From NCBI RefSeq assembly GCF_028476545.1, contig NW_026731780.1:248001-312000 (forward strand): 64,000 nucleotides of DNA, in the 5' to 3' direction. The notes under the pieces were generated by a model that saw only the letters and a list, made by a program, of their open reading frames with translations, was not told the DNA's origin and did no database searches. Source of the DNA: Physella acuta (Eukaryota > Mollusca > Gastropoda > Physidae). Of this stretch, positions 44,098 to 54,640 are shown piece by piece (position 1 is the first letter of the stretch; each line of letters opens with the position of its first letter). A program made the translations under genes and the position numbers.

Positions 44098-44510
44098 AAC
44101 GTTAGGGTGAAGCACCGGGTTGTTGGGTTGAGATGGAGCTATGGGGTGAAGCACCGGGTTGTCGGGTTGGAACATTAGGGTGAAGCACTGAGTTGTTGGG
44201 TTGTGCTGGAACATTAGGGTGAAGCACCGGGTTGTCGGGTTGTGCTGGAACATTAGGGTGAAGCACCGGGTTGTCGGGTTGGGTTGGAACATTAGGGTGA
44301 AGCACTGGGTTGTCGGGTTGTGCTGGAACATTAGGGTGAAGCACCGGGTTGTCGGGTTGGAACATTAGGGTGAAGCACCGGGTTGTCGGGTTGGAACATT
44401 AGGGTGAAGCACTGGGTTGTCGGGCTGGGTTGGAACATTAGGGTGAAGCACCTGGTTGTCGGGTTGACCTGGAACATTAGGGTGAAGCACCGGGTTGTCG
44501 GATTGAGCCA
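44098..44510. repeat. 39-bp minisatellite
   Basis: The unit is GGAACATTAGGGTGAAGCAC plus CGGGTTGTCGGGTTGTGCT. The normal period is 39 bp, with shortened units of about 32 bp. There are about 11 copies. Because 39 is a multiple of 3, the minus strand shows open repeat frames (PTTRCFTLMFQ). I see no sign of a gene start or signal. Confidence 0.95.
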
Positions 44511-44559
44511 AAAATGAATGCTCAATTTGTTAAATATGTGATTTTTGAAACACATATAA

Positions 44560-44820
44560 AAAAGTATACACACATACCCGTATGCCTACTTCACATACAC
44601 ACACATTCATGCATGCACACGAACTCAATTAAACTCTCCTTGATAAATATCCAAACACGTACACACACATAAATACACACTTGTAGACATACAAAGGTAC
44701 ACACACGTACACCTACACACGCACATACACGTACACATTCACACACATTAAAACGCACAATGACATACGCATATACACAACCACCTACATACATACATCG
44801 ACCTACATACACAAGCAGTA
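44560..44820. repeat. degenerate CACA/TACA microsatellite
   Basis: ACACAC-rich words with TACA and GCACA interruptions. The ORF on the minus strand is low complexity. Confidence 0.85.
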
Positions 44821-45425
44821 GGTCTGTCAACTCCTAACTAAATAAGTGAATGACGTCAATAGAAAAACTTCCACTTCTCACAGTCTAAGTACTATACTAT
44901 TGACACAATACAACTTAATTGATACAAGTGTTATCTCCCCTTAACTCACCTATCAACCTAGCAGCAAGGAGCAGACGTTGTCTAGGAAACAGCTAGCTAT
45001 TTGTTGTACGAACAAGCGCACTTCTAACATACAAATAAGCTTTCAAGGGGAGAGAACTCAACCAAGTACGATAACCCTTTAAACAAGGCCCACACACACA
45101 TCAAGAAGGATGGCAGAAAAAAATGGAAATGGTTACTGTACATGACCTCGATTTTGGGGGTATTAAAGGAATTCGATAAAGTGCTTTCCACAGGTTCAGA
45201 AGATATAGGAAGTTAATATCGAGAGCAAAGGAAAGTAGAGGAATTTAATATCAAAAGCCAAGGGAAAAAGAGGAAGTTAAAAAGTTAAGGGAATGAAAGA
45301 AAAGTTTACTTCAAACGACAAGCGAAAAGAGGAAGTTCATTTCAACTGTCAAGGTTATGAAAGAAGTTTATTTCAAAGGACAAGGGAAATGAGGATGTTA
45401 ATTTTAAAAACCAAAGGAATTGAAA
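44821..45425. other. no gene seen; degenerate purine-rich tandem repeat at 45,205-45,425
   Basis: The right half has loosely repeated GACAAGGGAAATGAGGA, GTTAATTT and AAAGAAGTTTATTTCAA words with a period near 45 bp. Confidence 0.4.
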
Positions 45426-45429
45426 GAAG

Positions 45430-45580
45430 TACGTGGTCGAGTCGGTAAAGCTGGTGGCTGCTAACCCGAAAAGTCTCGTTCGAACCCTCGGGCAGATGAG
45501 TCTCGATAGCTGGGGTAAGCAACTCTTCTAGGAGAGACAACTGTAAAATCAAACAACTGCTGCCTTGTAATTTGTTCTTG
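45430..45580 (+). repeat. tRNA-derived SINE (family 2)
   Basis: A-box-like GTCGAGTCGGTAAAGCTGGT and B-box-like AAGTCTCGTTCGAACCCTCG are followed by GGCAGATGAGTCTCGATAGC and AGAGACAACTGTAAAATCAA. It shares its body with 45,745-45,885 but not with family 1. Confidence 0.7.
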
Positions 45581-45744
45581 GTTGGACAAAGGCTATGGAA
45601 GCGAATTTATAAAAGAAAAGCAGGCTGAAATCGGAGTCAACAGCCCATATTCCAAAAGTTTAGGATACAATATTTAGTTGTAAGCTTAGGTAAGAAAATG
45701 TTGAGAATTCTCGGAGTTGGGTAGCTCTTGGTTTATGTAAGTAG

Positions 45745-45885
45745 CTGAGCGTTGGCGTGTTATCTGTAAGGCTTATGGTTGCTACACCAATAATATCCCG
45801 AGTTCAAACCCCCGGGCAGATGAGGCTCGCGAACTGGGCACAACTGCCCATCTAAGAGAGAAAACTAAAAAAAAATCAAACAAGA
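45745..45885 (+). repeat. tRNA-derived SINE (family 2), second copy
   Basis: It reads GTAAGGCTTATGGTTGCTAC, ATCCCGAGTTCAAACCCCCG, GGCAGATGAGGCTCGCGAAC and AGAGAAAACTAAAAAAAAAT, parallel to 45,430-45,580. Confidence 0.7.
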
Positions 45886-45958
45886 AAAGAAAGCTGAAAT
45901 CTGAGTCACCGACTTATATGGCGCTCAACTTAATAGTGTAAGAGGAATTACCGTCCAG

Positions 45959-46210
45959 CATCTATATATATAATTCTCTTCCGGGAGACGCTAGAAAACA
46001 AGCTGTAAACGCGCTCCCTACCACCCCCACCCGGTCTGGTGAGCTGTGGTTCACTCTAAATGTTTACAAACAGAGCCGGGTTTAGTGACGACTATTAGGG
46101 GCAGATAATTTAGTTTGAAACGATTTTAAACGTAGGGGGGGGGGGGGGGGTAACTAAGTGGAGTTTATTTTAACGGAAGGGGGGGGGGGGAAGGAGGGGT
46201 GGGGGTTATC
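45959..46210 (+). other. possible Helitron-like 5' end followed by G-rich runs
   Basis: A|TCTATATATATAATTCTC at 45,960 resembles the TC-start, TATATA-rich 5' ends of animal Helitrons. G runs follow at about 46,135-46,151 and 46,180-46,205. No CTRR end with a hairpin was found, so the call is weak. Confidence 0.25.
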
Positions 46211-46364
46211 GTCCTTAACGAGCTACTTATAGTGTTTTAAAGAAATATTTTCAGTGGCAGCGTTGGTAGTGTCGAATTCACAAATTATGAATTACTGAAA
46301 AGTAGAAAAAACAACAACTAAATTGCGGGTCGGCTCGTAGTTTATACTGATGAACTGTTTTCTA

Positions 46365-46510
46365 TGTGGGGTTGTGGTCCTGGATACCCATAGATACAAA
46401 TCATATGGTCAGCACTATGCCCTGGGACTTTGCCCGGTTTAAACCGGGATTTGAACCTGAGGCTTTCGGGTTAGCAGTTTAGCGTTCCACCGCTAGACCA
46501 CACCGTCTCA
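46365..46510 (-). repeat. tRNA-derived SINE (family 1)
   Basis: On the minus strand: GTGTGGTCTAGCGGTGGAAC (A box), CCTCAGGTTCAAATCCCGGT (B box), then GGCATAGTGCTGACCATATG. Confidence 0.8.
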
Positions 46511-46840
46511 CATCTAATTTATAAAGAATTCTTATAATTTGCAAGTCAAAAGCAACAATAAGCCTTGAAACTTAATTTAATTTTCTTTTAATTAATTATA
46601 TAGCGATATAAATCAATAAGTTTTTTAAAACTATGTGACGGAAATGTGAACACACTGTCTTAATCTTATTTAGGAAACCACGACGTGGTATAAAAATATT
46701 ATAACAGTATCACTGATACGCCAAGGAGACTGGGTTTCTTCTTGTGGCTTCTTTTAGTATGTCTGGCGTCATTTAGATTTCGACAGACTTAATAGGACAA
46801 GTCTTAAAATAGTTCCTTACTTTTAAAGCAAGTCACTTAA
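46511..46840. other. no gene seen
   Basis: AT-rich spacer. Nothing recognised. Confidence 0.5.
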
Positions 46841-46844
46841 TCTA

Positions 46845-47050
46845 TGACGTCACCTTCTGTGACATCCCTGTTTGTAACATCACTGTATGTGACAATACCG
46901 CCTGTAACATCACTGTCTCTGACATCACTGTCTGTGACATCACTGTCTGTGACGTCACCGTCTCTGACTTAACTGTCTCTGACGTCACTGTCTGTGACGT
47001 CACCGTCTGTGACATAAACGTCTATAACATCACTGTCTCTGACAGTTCTC
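46845..47050. repeat. 15-bp tandem repeat carrying four CRE-like palindromes
   Basis: Units of the type TGTGACATCACTGTC repeat with a 15-bp period. Four contain the full palindrome TGACGTCA (46,845-46,852; 46,950-46,957; 46,980-46,987; 46,995-47,002). TGACGTCA is the CREB/ATF site, but here it may arise simply from repeat drift. Confidence 0.8.
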
Positions 47051-47445
47051 AGTCTATGACAGCGTTGGTATTGAAATCAAAATGCGAGTCCCACTTTCAC
47101 TTTAATTCACGCCATTAGATCGAAAGTCACTTTCCAAAACTACCTGCCGTCATTTTATAACCGGCAACAGTCCAAGTTTTTTTTTTCAGACAAGACAACA
47201 GCAATCTGAGTATACTATTACCACCAACAGCCCTAGGGAATGTAGTTTTTTTCTTGAGATGGGAAGTAACTTTGGTAGACAATCTAGGGGACTCGTTTTT
47301 GGATGATGCCAATGCCATGTCATTAAAAAAAATAATTCATTTATATCGATTTGTGAGCTATATTCGTTTAATTTTTGTCGTGTGGTTTGATTGGTTGTTA
47401 CACGTGGTCAGCAAGGGTACTAGCTCGGTTGTTAGATGGTGTGGA
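47051..47445. other. no gene seen
   Basis: Unique-looking spacer. The open frame from 47,254 has no domain before it enters the CA microsatellite. Confidence 0.4.
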
Positions 47446-47447
47446 AA

Positions 47448-47935
47448 ATCACACACACGCATACACGCACACACACGCACACACATAGACACATACGCAT
47501 TCACACACAAGCACACACACGCACGCACACATATACTCAAACGCACACATCCGCTCACACGCCGACACGCACGCACACGTACACACACTACTCACCCACA
47601 CCACACACACACACCTACGCGAACAAGCACGCACACGGACGCACACGACGCACACACGCACACACACTCACACGCACACGCATACACACACACACATAGA
47701 CACACACACGTATTCACATAAAAGCACACGCACGCACACACACATACACTCAAACGCATAAGCCCGCTCACACGCCGACACGCACACACACGCACAAACA
47801 CACGCACTACTCACACACACCACACACACACACATACGCGAGCACGCACACGGACGCATACGAACAAACACGTACTCACGCGCCCACACTCCCTAAATAT
47901 TCACACACACACACACAAACAAAAACACAAATATA
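47448..47935. repeat. degenerate (CACACG)n microsatellite
   Basis: About 490 bp of CA-rich repeat with GC interruptions, including an internal duplication (47,460-47,640 resembles 47,700-47,890). All ORFs on both strands here are artefacts. Confidence 0.95.
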
Positions 47936-48295
47936 CACATATAAATATTTACACATCGACCCCCACCCACAATGATACAAAACTGCACCGATCAGATCTG
48001 AAGACGGCAACACGTCGACTATCGTGTCTTGTGGGATGTTGAAATAAAAAACTGGAGCCGATGATGTGGTTAGCGCTAGCATGCCACAAACCACTTCACA
48101 CCTCACGGCACCACGTGAGATGTGATTTAACGGCGTGAGTGCTCCAGTGAGGGGCGGGCTAATCAGGGATAAAAGTACACCGTGGGGGTTGGGGGTGGGG
48201 GGTCAGTAGGGACATTGACTTTGGACACGCGCTGAATACAAAGAACAGGGATTATAGGGAACACAGTCAAGGTCACATAATCCTACATTGGAATA

Positions 48296-48480
48296 GTTCG
48301 GGTGTGTGGAAGCTGTTTTTGGCTGCCAGCCCGTAGGTCTCGAGTTCGAATCTCAGTTCGGACTGTAGGACGCCCCTGAGTCTACCCAGCTCTAATGGGT
48401 ACCGCACTTTGGGGAAAGTATACGAGGCTGGGCATATTGCTGACCACACCTTCCACACTCTGGTTCATCTGCTCAAAGGA
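48296..48480 (+). repeat. tRNA-derived SINE (family 1), sense orientation
   Basis: It reads GGTCTCGAGTTCGAATCTCA (B box), GAGTCTACCCAGCTCTAATG, GGGTACC, GGCTGGGCATATTGCTGACC and GGTTCATCTGCTC. The A box is degraded. Confidence 0.8.
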
Positions 48481-48545
48481 CCGCTAGGTCTAGAAATGTA
48501 CTTTACTACTATGAAAACTGTCAATCAAATTCACTCTGATCCCGC

Positions 48546-48768
<223 letters not shown>

Positions 48769-49560
48769 AGGAGAAAGTGGGTAATTCGTACCCCCTAAGA
48801 TAAAATAATATTAAAAAATTGAAATTGAAAACCTGTTTATTGATTCAATCTTTGTAGTAACTATACCAAAATCAATCACTGTAATGAGTTATTTCTAAAA
48901 AGAAGAGTACAGCCAATAGAACAATTTATTTTTTTTACAAAAAAAACGGTACTAATAACCTATATTGGGATACTAATAGTGCAACTAGGGAAGCCAATAA
49001 GTACCAAAGGGCATGGAGATAATATCATTAGCTGTAATGTGTTGATTTGTACACAGCTATTGGTCATAGTATAACCTTGCGGGTTGCAATATTTTTAGAC
49101 AAAGTTGTCCAGATAAGTATGACCTCAAATGTTGCTAATTTACTTTCTTCCATATTACATATCTTTGGTTCAAGTGCATCTGCTCCAGGATGTAACCAGA
49201 AAAAAAAAACCAATCTAGGAAATAGCCGGGATGTGAGAAAAGCCACGAAGAATTTCTGGCTTTAGTAAGGCCTTACAAGTGTATGTATGTTCAGCCTACG
49301 GCCAATTCAATGATGGGTGCCTTTATTTATAAAACTAAAAAAGATCTTTGCCAAAAAGCTATTTAAGTTTTATGATTGTTATGTCGGCCTTGCGGGATTC
49401 TCTTGACGCTCCAAGCACAGTTTCATTAATCTCCTTTGTGGAGCTCTCCTTTTGCCTCAGACTGATTTGTGTTTTTGCTTTTGTGAAGGTTTTTTGTTCC
49501 ATCGACATGTTGTCAGCCTATCGCACAACCCCCAAAAATCTTGAGGTTAGTGCACATTTT
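48769..49560. other. no gene recognised
   Basis: Short ORFs on both strands (49,047-49,265; 49,348-49,566) have no domain that I know. The words GTGGGTAATTCGTACCCCC at about 48,778 and CGGGTAATTAGTACCACG at about 50,413 are similar and 1.6 kb apart. I could not show that they are ends of an element. Confidence 0.35.
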
Positions 49561-49599
49561 GTCTGACCCTTATAATAACAGACCAGCCGGCTTGGTTTG

Positions 49600-50062
49600 G
49601 ACCTATAGGAAGTTATGTTCCTGCCGACATAGCTCTGAGGGTATTTGAAACAGATGTAAATAGTGGCAGTAGACCGTGGGTAGTGGAAAGCTTTGACAGA
49701 GGCCATATGCTCCGCAAGGAACGAAGTCTATGCTCCCGACGGCATGGCTCTAAGTTGAAAGCTTTGACAGAGGCCCTATGCTCCGCAAGGAACGAAGTCT
49801 ATGCTCCCGACGGCATAGCTCTAAGTTGAAAGCTTTGACAGAGGCACTATGCTCCACAAGGAACGAAGTCTACGCTCCCGACGGCATAGTTCTTATCGAA
49901 GGAATTTGAAGGAATTGGAAACTGCTGAAAACAAACGCACAGTGGAGAGTGGGAAGCTTTGACAAAAGGCTCTATGCTCTGCAAGGAATGAAAAGGAAAA
50001 ACGATGATGATATTGATGATGGTGATGCTGCTGCTGATGATGTTGATGATGTTAGTCATATG
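49600..50062 (+). mobile_element. LINE 3' end with internal 71-bp triplication and GAT tail
   Basis: One frame reads WKALTEALCSARNEVYAPDG and IALS, like the last residues (the W-x-x-L-x-x-ALCS pattern) of the long ORF in several animal LINEs. The block is repeated in three 71-bp units (starts at 49,687, 49,758 and 49,829). A related fourth version at about 49,948-49,992 then runs into a GATGATGAT-rich tail (about 49,996-50,055). Trinucleotide tails are usual in RTE-type LINEs. The reverse transcriptase domain is not present. Confidence 0.5.
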
Positions 50063-50980
50063 GCACATTTTTTGGTCCTTGAAAATAATTTTAAAAACTT
50101 AACATCTAATTATATTTTACCAGGTCCTTTCTTCATTACGAAAACAAACCACGTCTCATTCAAGGACTGTGGTGTTTTTTGAAATCATCCCCTAGAAATG
50201 AAATAGAGCGTTTTCTAAAAGCAAAAATAAAAAGACCTGCTGATATCGACAAATATATGTTTAAAATAGATGCCACGGCTTTACAAAGTTAAACATACAA
50301 AAAAAAAATAATCGAGAATGGGCGAGGTAAACATTTAAAAAAGCGGGTATAAAACACTTATCAACACAAATATCACGATTACGGGTATTGGAAATTTAAT
50401 ATTTACCAGGTCGGGTAATTAGTACCACGAGTACTTTTTACTGGTCATTGATTGGTACAGTTTAGATGGTATCAGCTACCAAATTATTTCTGTTTCAGGT
50501 TGGTAGTTGACGACGTTTACCAAAACAAAACATATTTTTAATGAAGTAGAGTACTTAGCAAAGCTTAGTAATCGATATTGGAATTAAAAGTTTAACATTG
50601 CTGGGCAGAAACCCAGAAGCCGATTCCGGATAAAAGTAATCGATACCCCAGTATAAATAATTCAGTCTGGTAATTGTATATAGACAAATGAAGGGAGGTA
50701 ATGAGGCATTCTGATCATTCCCCTTGGCTGGACTGTTTTAAAAGAAATACCGAAATCTTTCTGTAACGTCAGATGTAATCGATTTTCAACGATTCTCTGT
50801 GGATGGACGTAATTCTGGGTGCGTCTTCCCGTGAAGGAGATGATGCTAATTAAACATCAGGAGACACAAATAATAGGTCTGGATACACGACGCCATTTTG
50901 TTTTAAAGAAAAAAAATACACAAGAGTATAATTAAAGGGATAGTGCAAAAATATTTGTCTGAAGTCGTCGTTTAATGGTT
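50063..50980. other. no gene seen
   Basis: Mostly AT-rich unique-looking DNA before the 24-bp minisatellite. Confidence 0.45.
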
Positions 50981-50984
50981 GGAA

Positions 50985-51270
50985 GATGGAGGACTTTACT
51001 GTGGAATATTTGGGGGACTTTACTGTGGAATGTTTGGGGGACTTTACTGTGGAATATTTGGGGGACTTTATTGTGGAATGTTTGGGAGACTTTACTGTGG
51101 AATGTTTGAAGGACTTTACTGTGGAATGTTTGGGAGACTTTACTGTGGAATGTTTGGGGGACTTTATTGTGGAATGTTTGGGAGACTTTACTGTGGAATG
51201 TTTGAAGGACTTTACTGTGGAATGTTTGGGAGACTTTACTGTGGAATGTTTGGGGGACTTTATTGTGGAA
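50985..51270. repeat. 24-bp minisatellite, left part
   Basis: The unit GGAATGTTTGGGGGACTTTA plus CTGT is repeated about 12 times. It is interrupted at 51,270/51,271 by a Helitron and resumes at 52,041. Because 24 is a multiple of 3, long repeat ORFs (VECLGDFT, YCGMFGGL) appear in several frames. Confidence 0.97.
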
Positions 51271-52040
51271 CTAGGCATGCTGCCCAGCTTCGCTTAGGCT
51301 TTCGAAAACATTGAGAATTTGCATGCTTAATTAATTCGCCCGAGGGTCGGTCTACGACCTCAAGAGTTATGAAGAGGTTTAATCCGTGGACATTTTTTTT
51401 CGATTTATAGCTCATATAAGGTACCGGTCAGTCGAGGTCAGTTTTGACCCCCTCATCGTAGACTTTTCGGCCAACCGGCCCCCGTGTTCTGTCGCCCCAA
51501 GGCAAGATCCTGCCAAATTTGAAGCGCCTGCGGCGCCGGGAAGTGCCCTATCGGACACCCGACAATCTAGATCTAGATCTAGATTCCTAAAAGAATTTTT
51601 TTTTAAGTTTAGCCCGAGCATAATAAAAAAAAATACATTAACCAAGTTGACTTGGTGTGTCTCGAACCCGCACCACCTGCGTGGTTTAATGTACACTATC
51701 ATCTTCGCTATTTAGGCAGATGACGTCAATAGTTAATGTATAAGCAATAGTGACGTCACAGTTTTATGCGTTCTTTTTCACATATATTAATGCTTTTCCG
51801 GTTGCATAAATAATACTGTTTCTCTACATTCGAATACGCCTTTAATTTTTATTTTTCTTCTTTAAATAAAATTGTGGTTATACATTTAAAACATCTAACA
51901 TATTATTTTCAACAAAAGTCCGTAAAAAATTCTCGATATATCGCTGCCGATTCTGACGTGATGTCCGGCGAAAATTTTTTGCGGACAGAGAAAGAGAGAG
52001 AGAGAGAGATGTGCGCACATTGGGCTTTTATATATTAGGA
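51271..52040 (-). mobile_element. non-autonomous Helitron inserted in a minisatellite
   Basis: On the minus strand the element begins TCCTAATATATAAAAGCCCA and ends CATGCCTAG, matching the TC...CTRR rule. A hairpin GCCTAAGC-GAA-GCTGGGC lies 11 nt before the CTAG end. The flanks are A on the left and T on the right. Removing 51,271-52,040 restores an uninterrupted GTGGAATGTTTGGGGGAC repeat unit with no target duplication, as Helitrons do. The 770-bp interior has no Rep or helicase. It holds a tRNA-like segment (51,640-51,722), two TGACGTCA palindromes near 51,722-51,760, a TCTAGATCTAGATCTAGAT tract and a short (GA)n. Confidence 0.9.
51640..51722 (-). repeat. tRNA-like segment inside the Helitron
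   Basis: On the minus strand: AAATAGCGAAGATGATAGTG (A-box-like), then CACGCAGGTGGTGCGGGTTC and GAGACACACC (B-box-like GGTTCGAGAC). The T-arm pairing is poor, so it is not a functional tRNA. It is possibly a captured SINE head. Confidence 0.5.
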
Positions 52041-52775
52041 TGTTTGGGGGACTTTACTGTGGAATGTTTGGGAGACTTTACTGTGGAATGTTTGGAGGAC
52101 TTTACTGTGTAATGTTTGGGGGACTTTATTGTGGAATGTTTGAAGATGGAGGACTTTACTGTGGAATATTTGGGGGACTTTACTGTGGAATATTTGGAGG
52201 ACTTTATTGTGGAATGTTTGGGGGACTTTATTGAGGAATATTTGGGGGACTTTACGGTAGAATGTTTGGGGGACTATACGGTAGAGTATTTGGAGGACTT
52301 TACTGTGGAATGTTTGTAGGACTTTACTGTGGAATGTTTGGGTGACTTTATTGTGGAATGTTTGGGAGACTTTACTGTGGAATGTTTGGGAGACTTTACT
52401 GTGGAATATTTGGGGGACTTTATTTTGGAATGTTTGGGAGACTTTACTGTGGAATGTTTGGGGGACCTTATTGTGGATTGTTTGAAGATGGGGGACTTTA
52501 CTGTTGAATGTTTGTAGGACTTTACTGTGGAATGTTTGGGTGACTTTATTGTGGAATGTTTGGGGGACTTTACTGTGGAATGTTTGGGAGACTTTACTGT
52601 GGAATATTTGGGGGACTTTATTGTGGAATGTTTGGGAGACTTTACTGTGGAATGTTTGAAGATGGAGGACTTTACTGTGGAATATTTGGGGGACTTTACT
52701 ATGGAATGTTTGGGGGACTTTAGTGTGGAATGTTTGGGGGACTTTACTGTGAAATGTTTGAAGATGGAGGTGTTG
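52041..52775. repeat. 24-bp minisatellite, right part
   Basis: About 30 more units of the same 24-bp repeat, with higher-order blocks that include GAAGATGGAGGACTTTACTG every few units. Confidence 0.97.
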
Positions 52776-53045
52776 AAGTTACAGGCTCAACTCGATGACT
52801 TAGTGCGAGATTATTTTTAAAGTCTAAAGTACACGTAATGCATTGTTATAATTTTTTTTAATGTTTATAGTACCTTTCCAGCGGTTTCATAAAGCTACTT
52901 TTGATGTCTAGAGTACATTTATCGCATTAATATCAAGTTTTATTTTTTTTTGTAAATACAGTACATTCACCGAATATGTTATAAAGTGGTTTGATGTCTA
53001 AAGTACATTGAAAGCGTTGAAATTTAAAGTATGTCTATCATCAAT

Positions 53046-53270
53046 CGTGCTCAAGACACATGGGGCAGATGAAGTAGTGTTCATCTACTTCAAAGACCTC
53101 GGCAGATGAAGGGACAGCGTGGTCAGCACTTTGCCTAGCCGCCGTTGTTTCCCTAACCTGAGTTAGGTACCCATCAGAGCTGAGTGGACTCAGGGACGGT
53201 CTACTGACTTGAAATAAAGACTCTCGGGTAAGAAGTCTAGCTCTCTACCGCTAGGTCACACCGTCCCATA
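53046..53270 (-). repeat. tRNA-derived SINE (family 1), near full length
   Basis: The most complete copy. On the minus strand: GTGACCTAGCGGTAGAGAGC (A box), a B-box region degraded to CTTTATTTCAAGTCAGTAGA, CCACTCAGCTCTGATGGGTA, GGCGGCTAGGCAAAGTGCTG, CCCTTCATCTGCCGAGGTC and AACACTACTTCATCTGCCCC, ending at CATGTGTCTTGAGCAC. Confidence 0.85.
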
Positions 53271-54265
53271 AATGTGTCAATATTTGATTAAATTGTTTTT
53301 GAGGTTTTACATATTAATTCCTCCAAGACGTTTAAACTATGGTTTGGTATTATAAAATACTAATAATGCTTTGGAAAAAAGTTGCATGATTTGACTCAAA
53401 TTAAAAATCACTAACACAAAATCTTAACCTACTCACAAATACTTTATTATTAATTATATGGGCATGAATGATTTAACTTAAAATTTTTGAGAGCTTGCGT
53501 GGAAACTATTTTTTACTCACAAAACCCATTGAGAATCTGATTTTCTGCATACATCCCATGTTCTATTTGTTTACATTTCTACAAACAGTAGTTATCTCCT
53601 TGTTTGATGCGTGTAAACAGAAACGTGATAGATCATGCATAAACGTTGCTAAATAATACATTACAATGCATACACTTTGGTGGAAATAACCTGGACATGC
53701 TAGGTCGTGGGCGCCAACATTTTAGGTCAAGGAAAAGTCACGCGAAAATTCTGGAATTTCAAAAATGTCAATTAGAATCGGAGCAGAAAAAACAAACAAT
53801 TTAAAAATTGAAATTCACAATTATTAGTTCTCTGGAAATAATCGATCATCTAATTAAAATCTTTAGTTTAAAATGGCGCGTCAGATAATTAAACTTGGTC
53901 ATGAGTAAAAGAGTCGCCCGCCCGTTGTTGTAGCTACTGCGGTCGCCAACAGCAACTACACAAACAAAATATTTAAAAAAATAAGGTTTATTTTCTGTTA
54001 CCGATGGTTTAGTATACATCACACACGTTTTGTTAGGACTTTTCATTAAATCTGTGGAAATTAAATAAAAACGTAACTCTATATCTTAGTATAGTATTTT
54101 TAAGGAAAAATATTTTGTTGTTTAATGAATCTGAAGAATTTAAATAAAAAAAAAATAAATCAACTATACATTACACTTGGGCTTGTTGCTTCAAGGAAAA
54201 GGATTTTACTTTTCACTTGATTTGTGGAATTGCAATAAAAAAAATTTAACTTAATATTATACTGT
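53271..54265. other. no gene seen
   Basis: AT-rich DNA. The ORF at 53,846-54,046 (minus) shows no domain. Confidence 0.45.
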
Positions 54266-54269
54266 TTTT

Positions 54270-54350
54270 TACTTACTTACTTAATCCTCATCACTCCCTG
54301 TGGAGTATAGGGCAACAACAAATCTCCGCCATTCCACCCTGTACTGTTTT
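54270..54350 (+). repeat. dispersed repeat, fragment of the 37,868 family
   Basis: It reads TTACTTAATCCTCATCACTC, CCTGTGGAGTATAGGGC and CCATTCCACCCTGTACTG, the start of the family seen at 37,868. Confidence 0.55.
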
Positions 54351-54472
54351 TTAAGGACAAGGATTTTGCTGTTCAGTCAACTTCAAAATTGAGATTTTAA
54401 AAATTTAACTTTTAGGCTGCTTGACAACATTCTCAATGCTATTTTGATTGGTTTTGTCTTGAATGAAAGCTT

Positions 54473-54640
54473 TCTTGATTATTTTTTTAAATTGATTAAT
54501 ACCTATCTTGATTATTTTTTTAAATTGATTAGTACCTTTCTTGATTATTTTTTAAATTGATTAATACCTTTCTTGATTATTTTTTAAATTGATTAATACC
54601 TTTCTTGATTATTTTTTAATTGACTAATACCTTTCTGGAT
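54473..54640. repeat. tandem repeat of about 35-40 bp
   Basis: TTTCTTGATTATTTTTTAAA and TTGATTAATACC repeat about five times, with one length variant. Confidence 0.85.

Noticed and set aside
47254-47889. Several overlapping ORFs on both strands
   Set aside because: They are translations of a CACACG microsatellite. Composition is Thr/His or Cys/Val only, with no domain.
49047-49566. Transposase relic between the two GTGGGTAATT/CGGGTAATT words
   Set aside because: I could not find any catalytic motif in either strand, and the two words are too short to be called inverted ends.
50985-52775. CRISPR-like regular repeats
   Set aside because: The repeat is a continuous 24-bp tandem array with no unique spacers, in an animal-type sequence. 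The one interruption is a Helitron.
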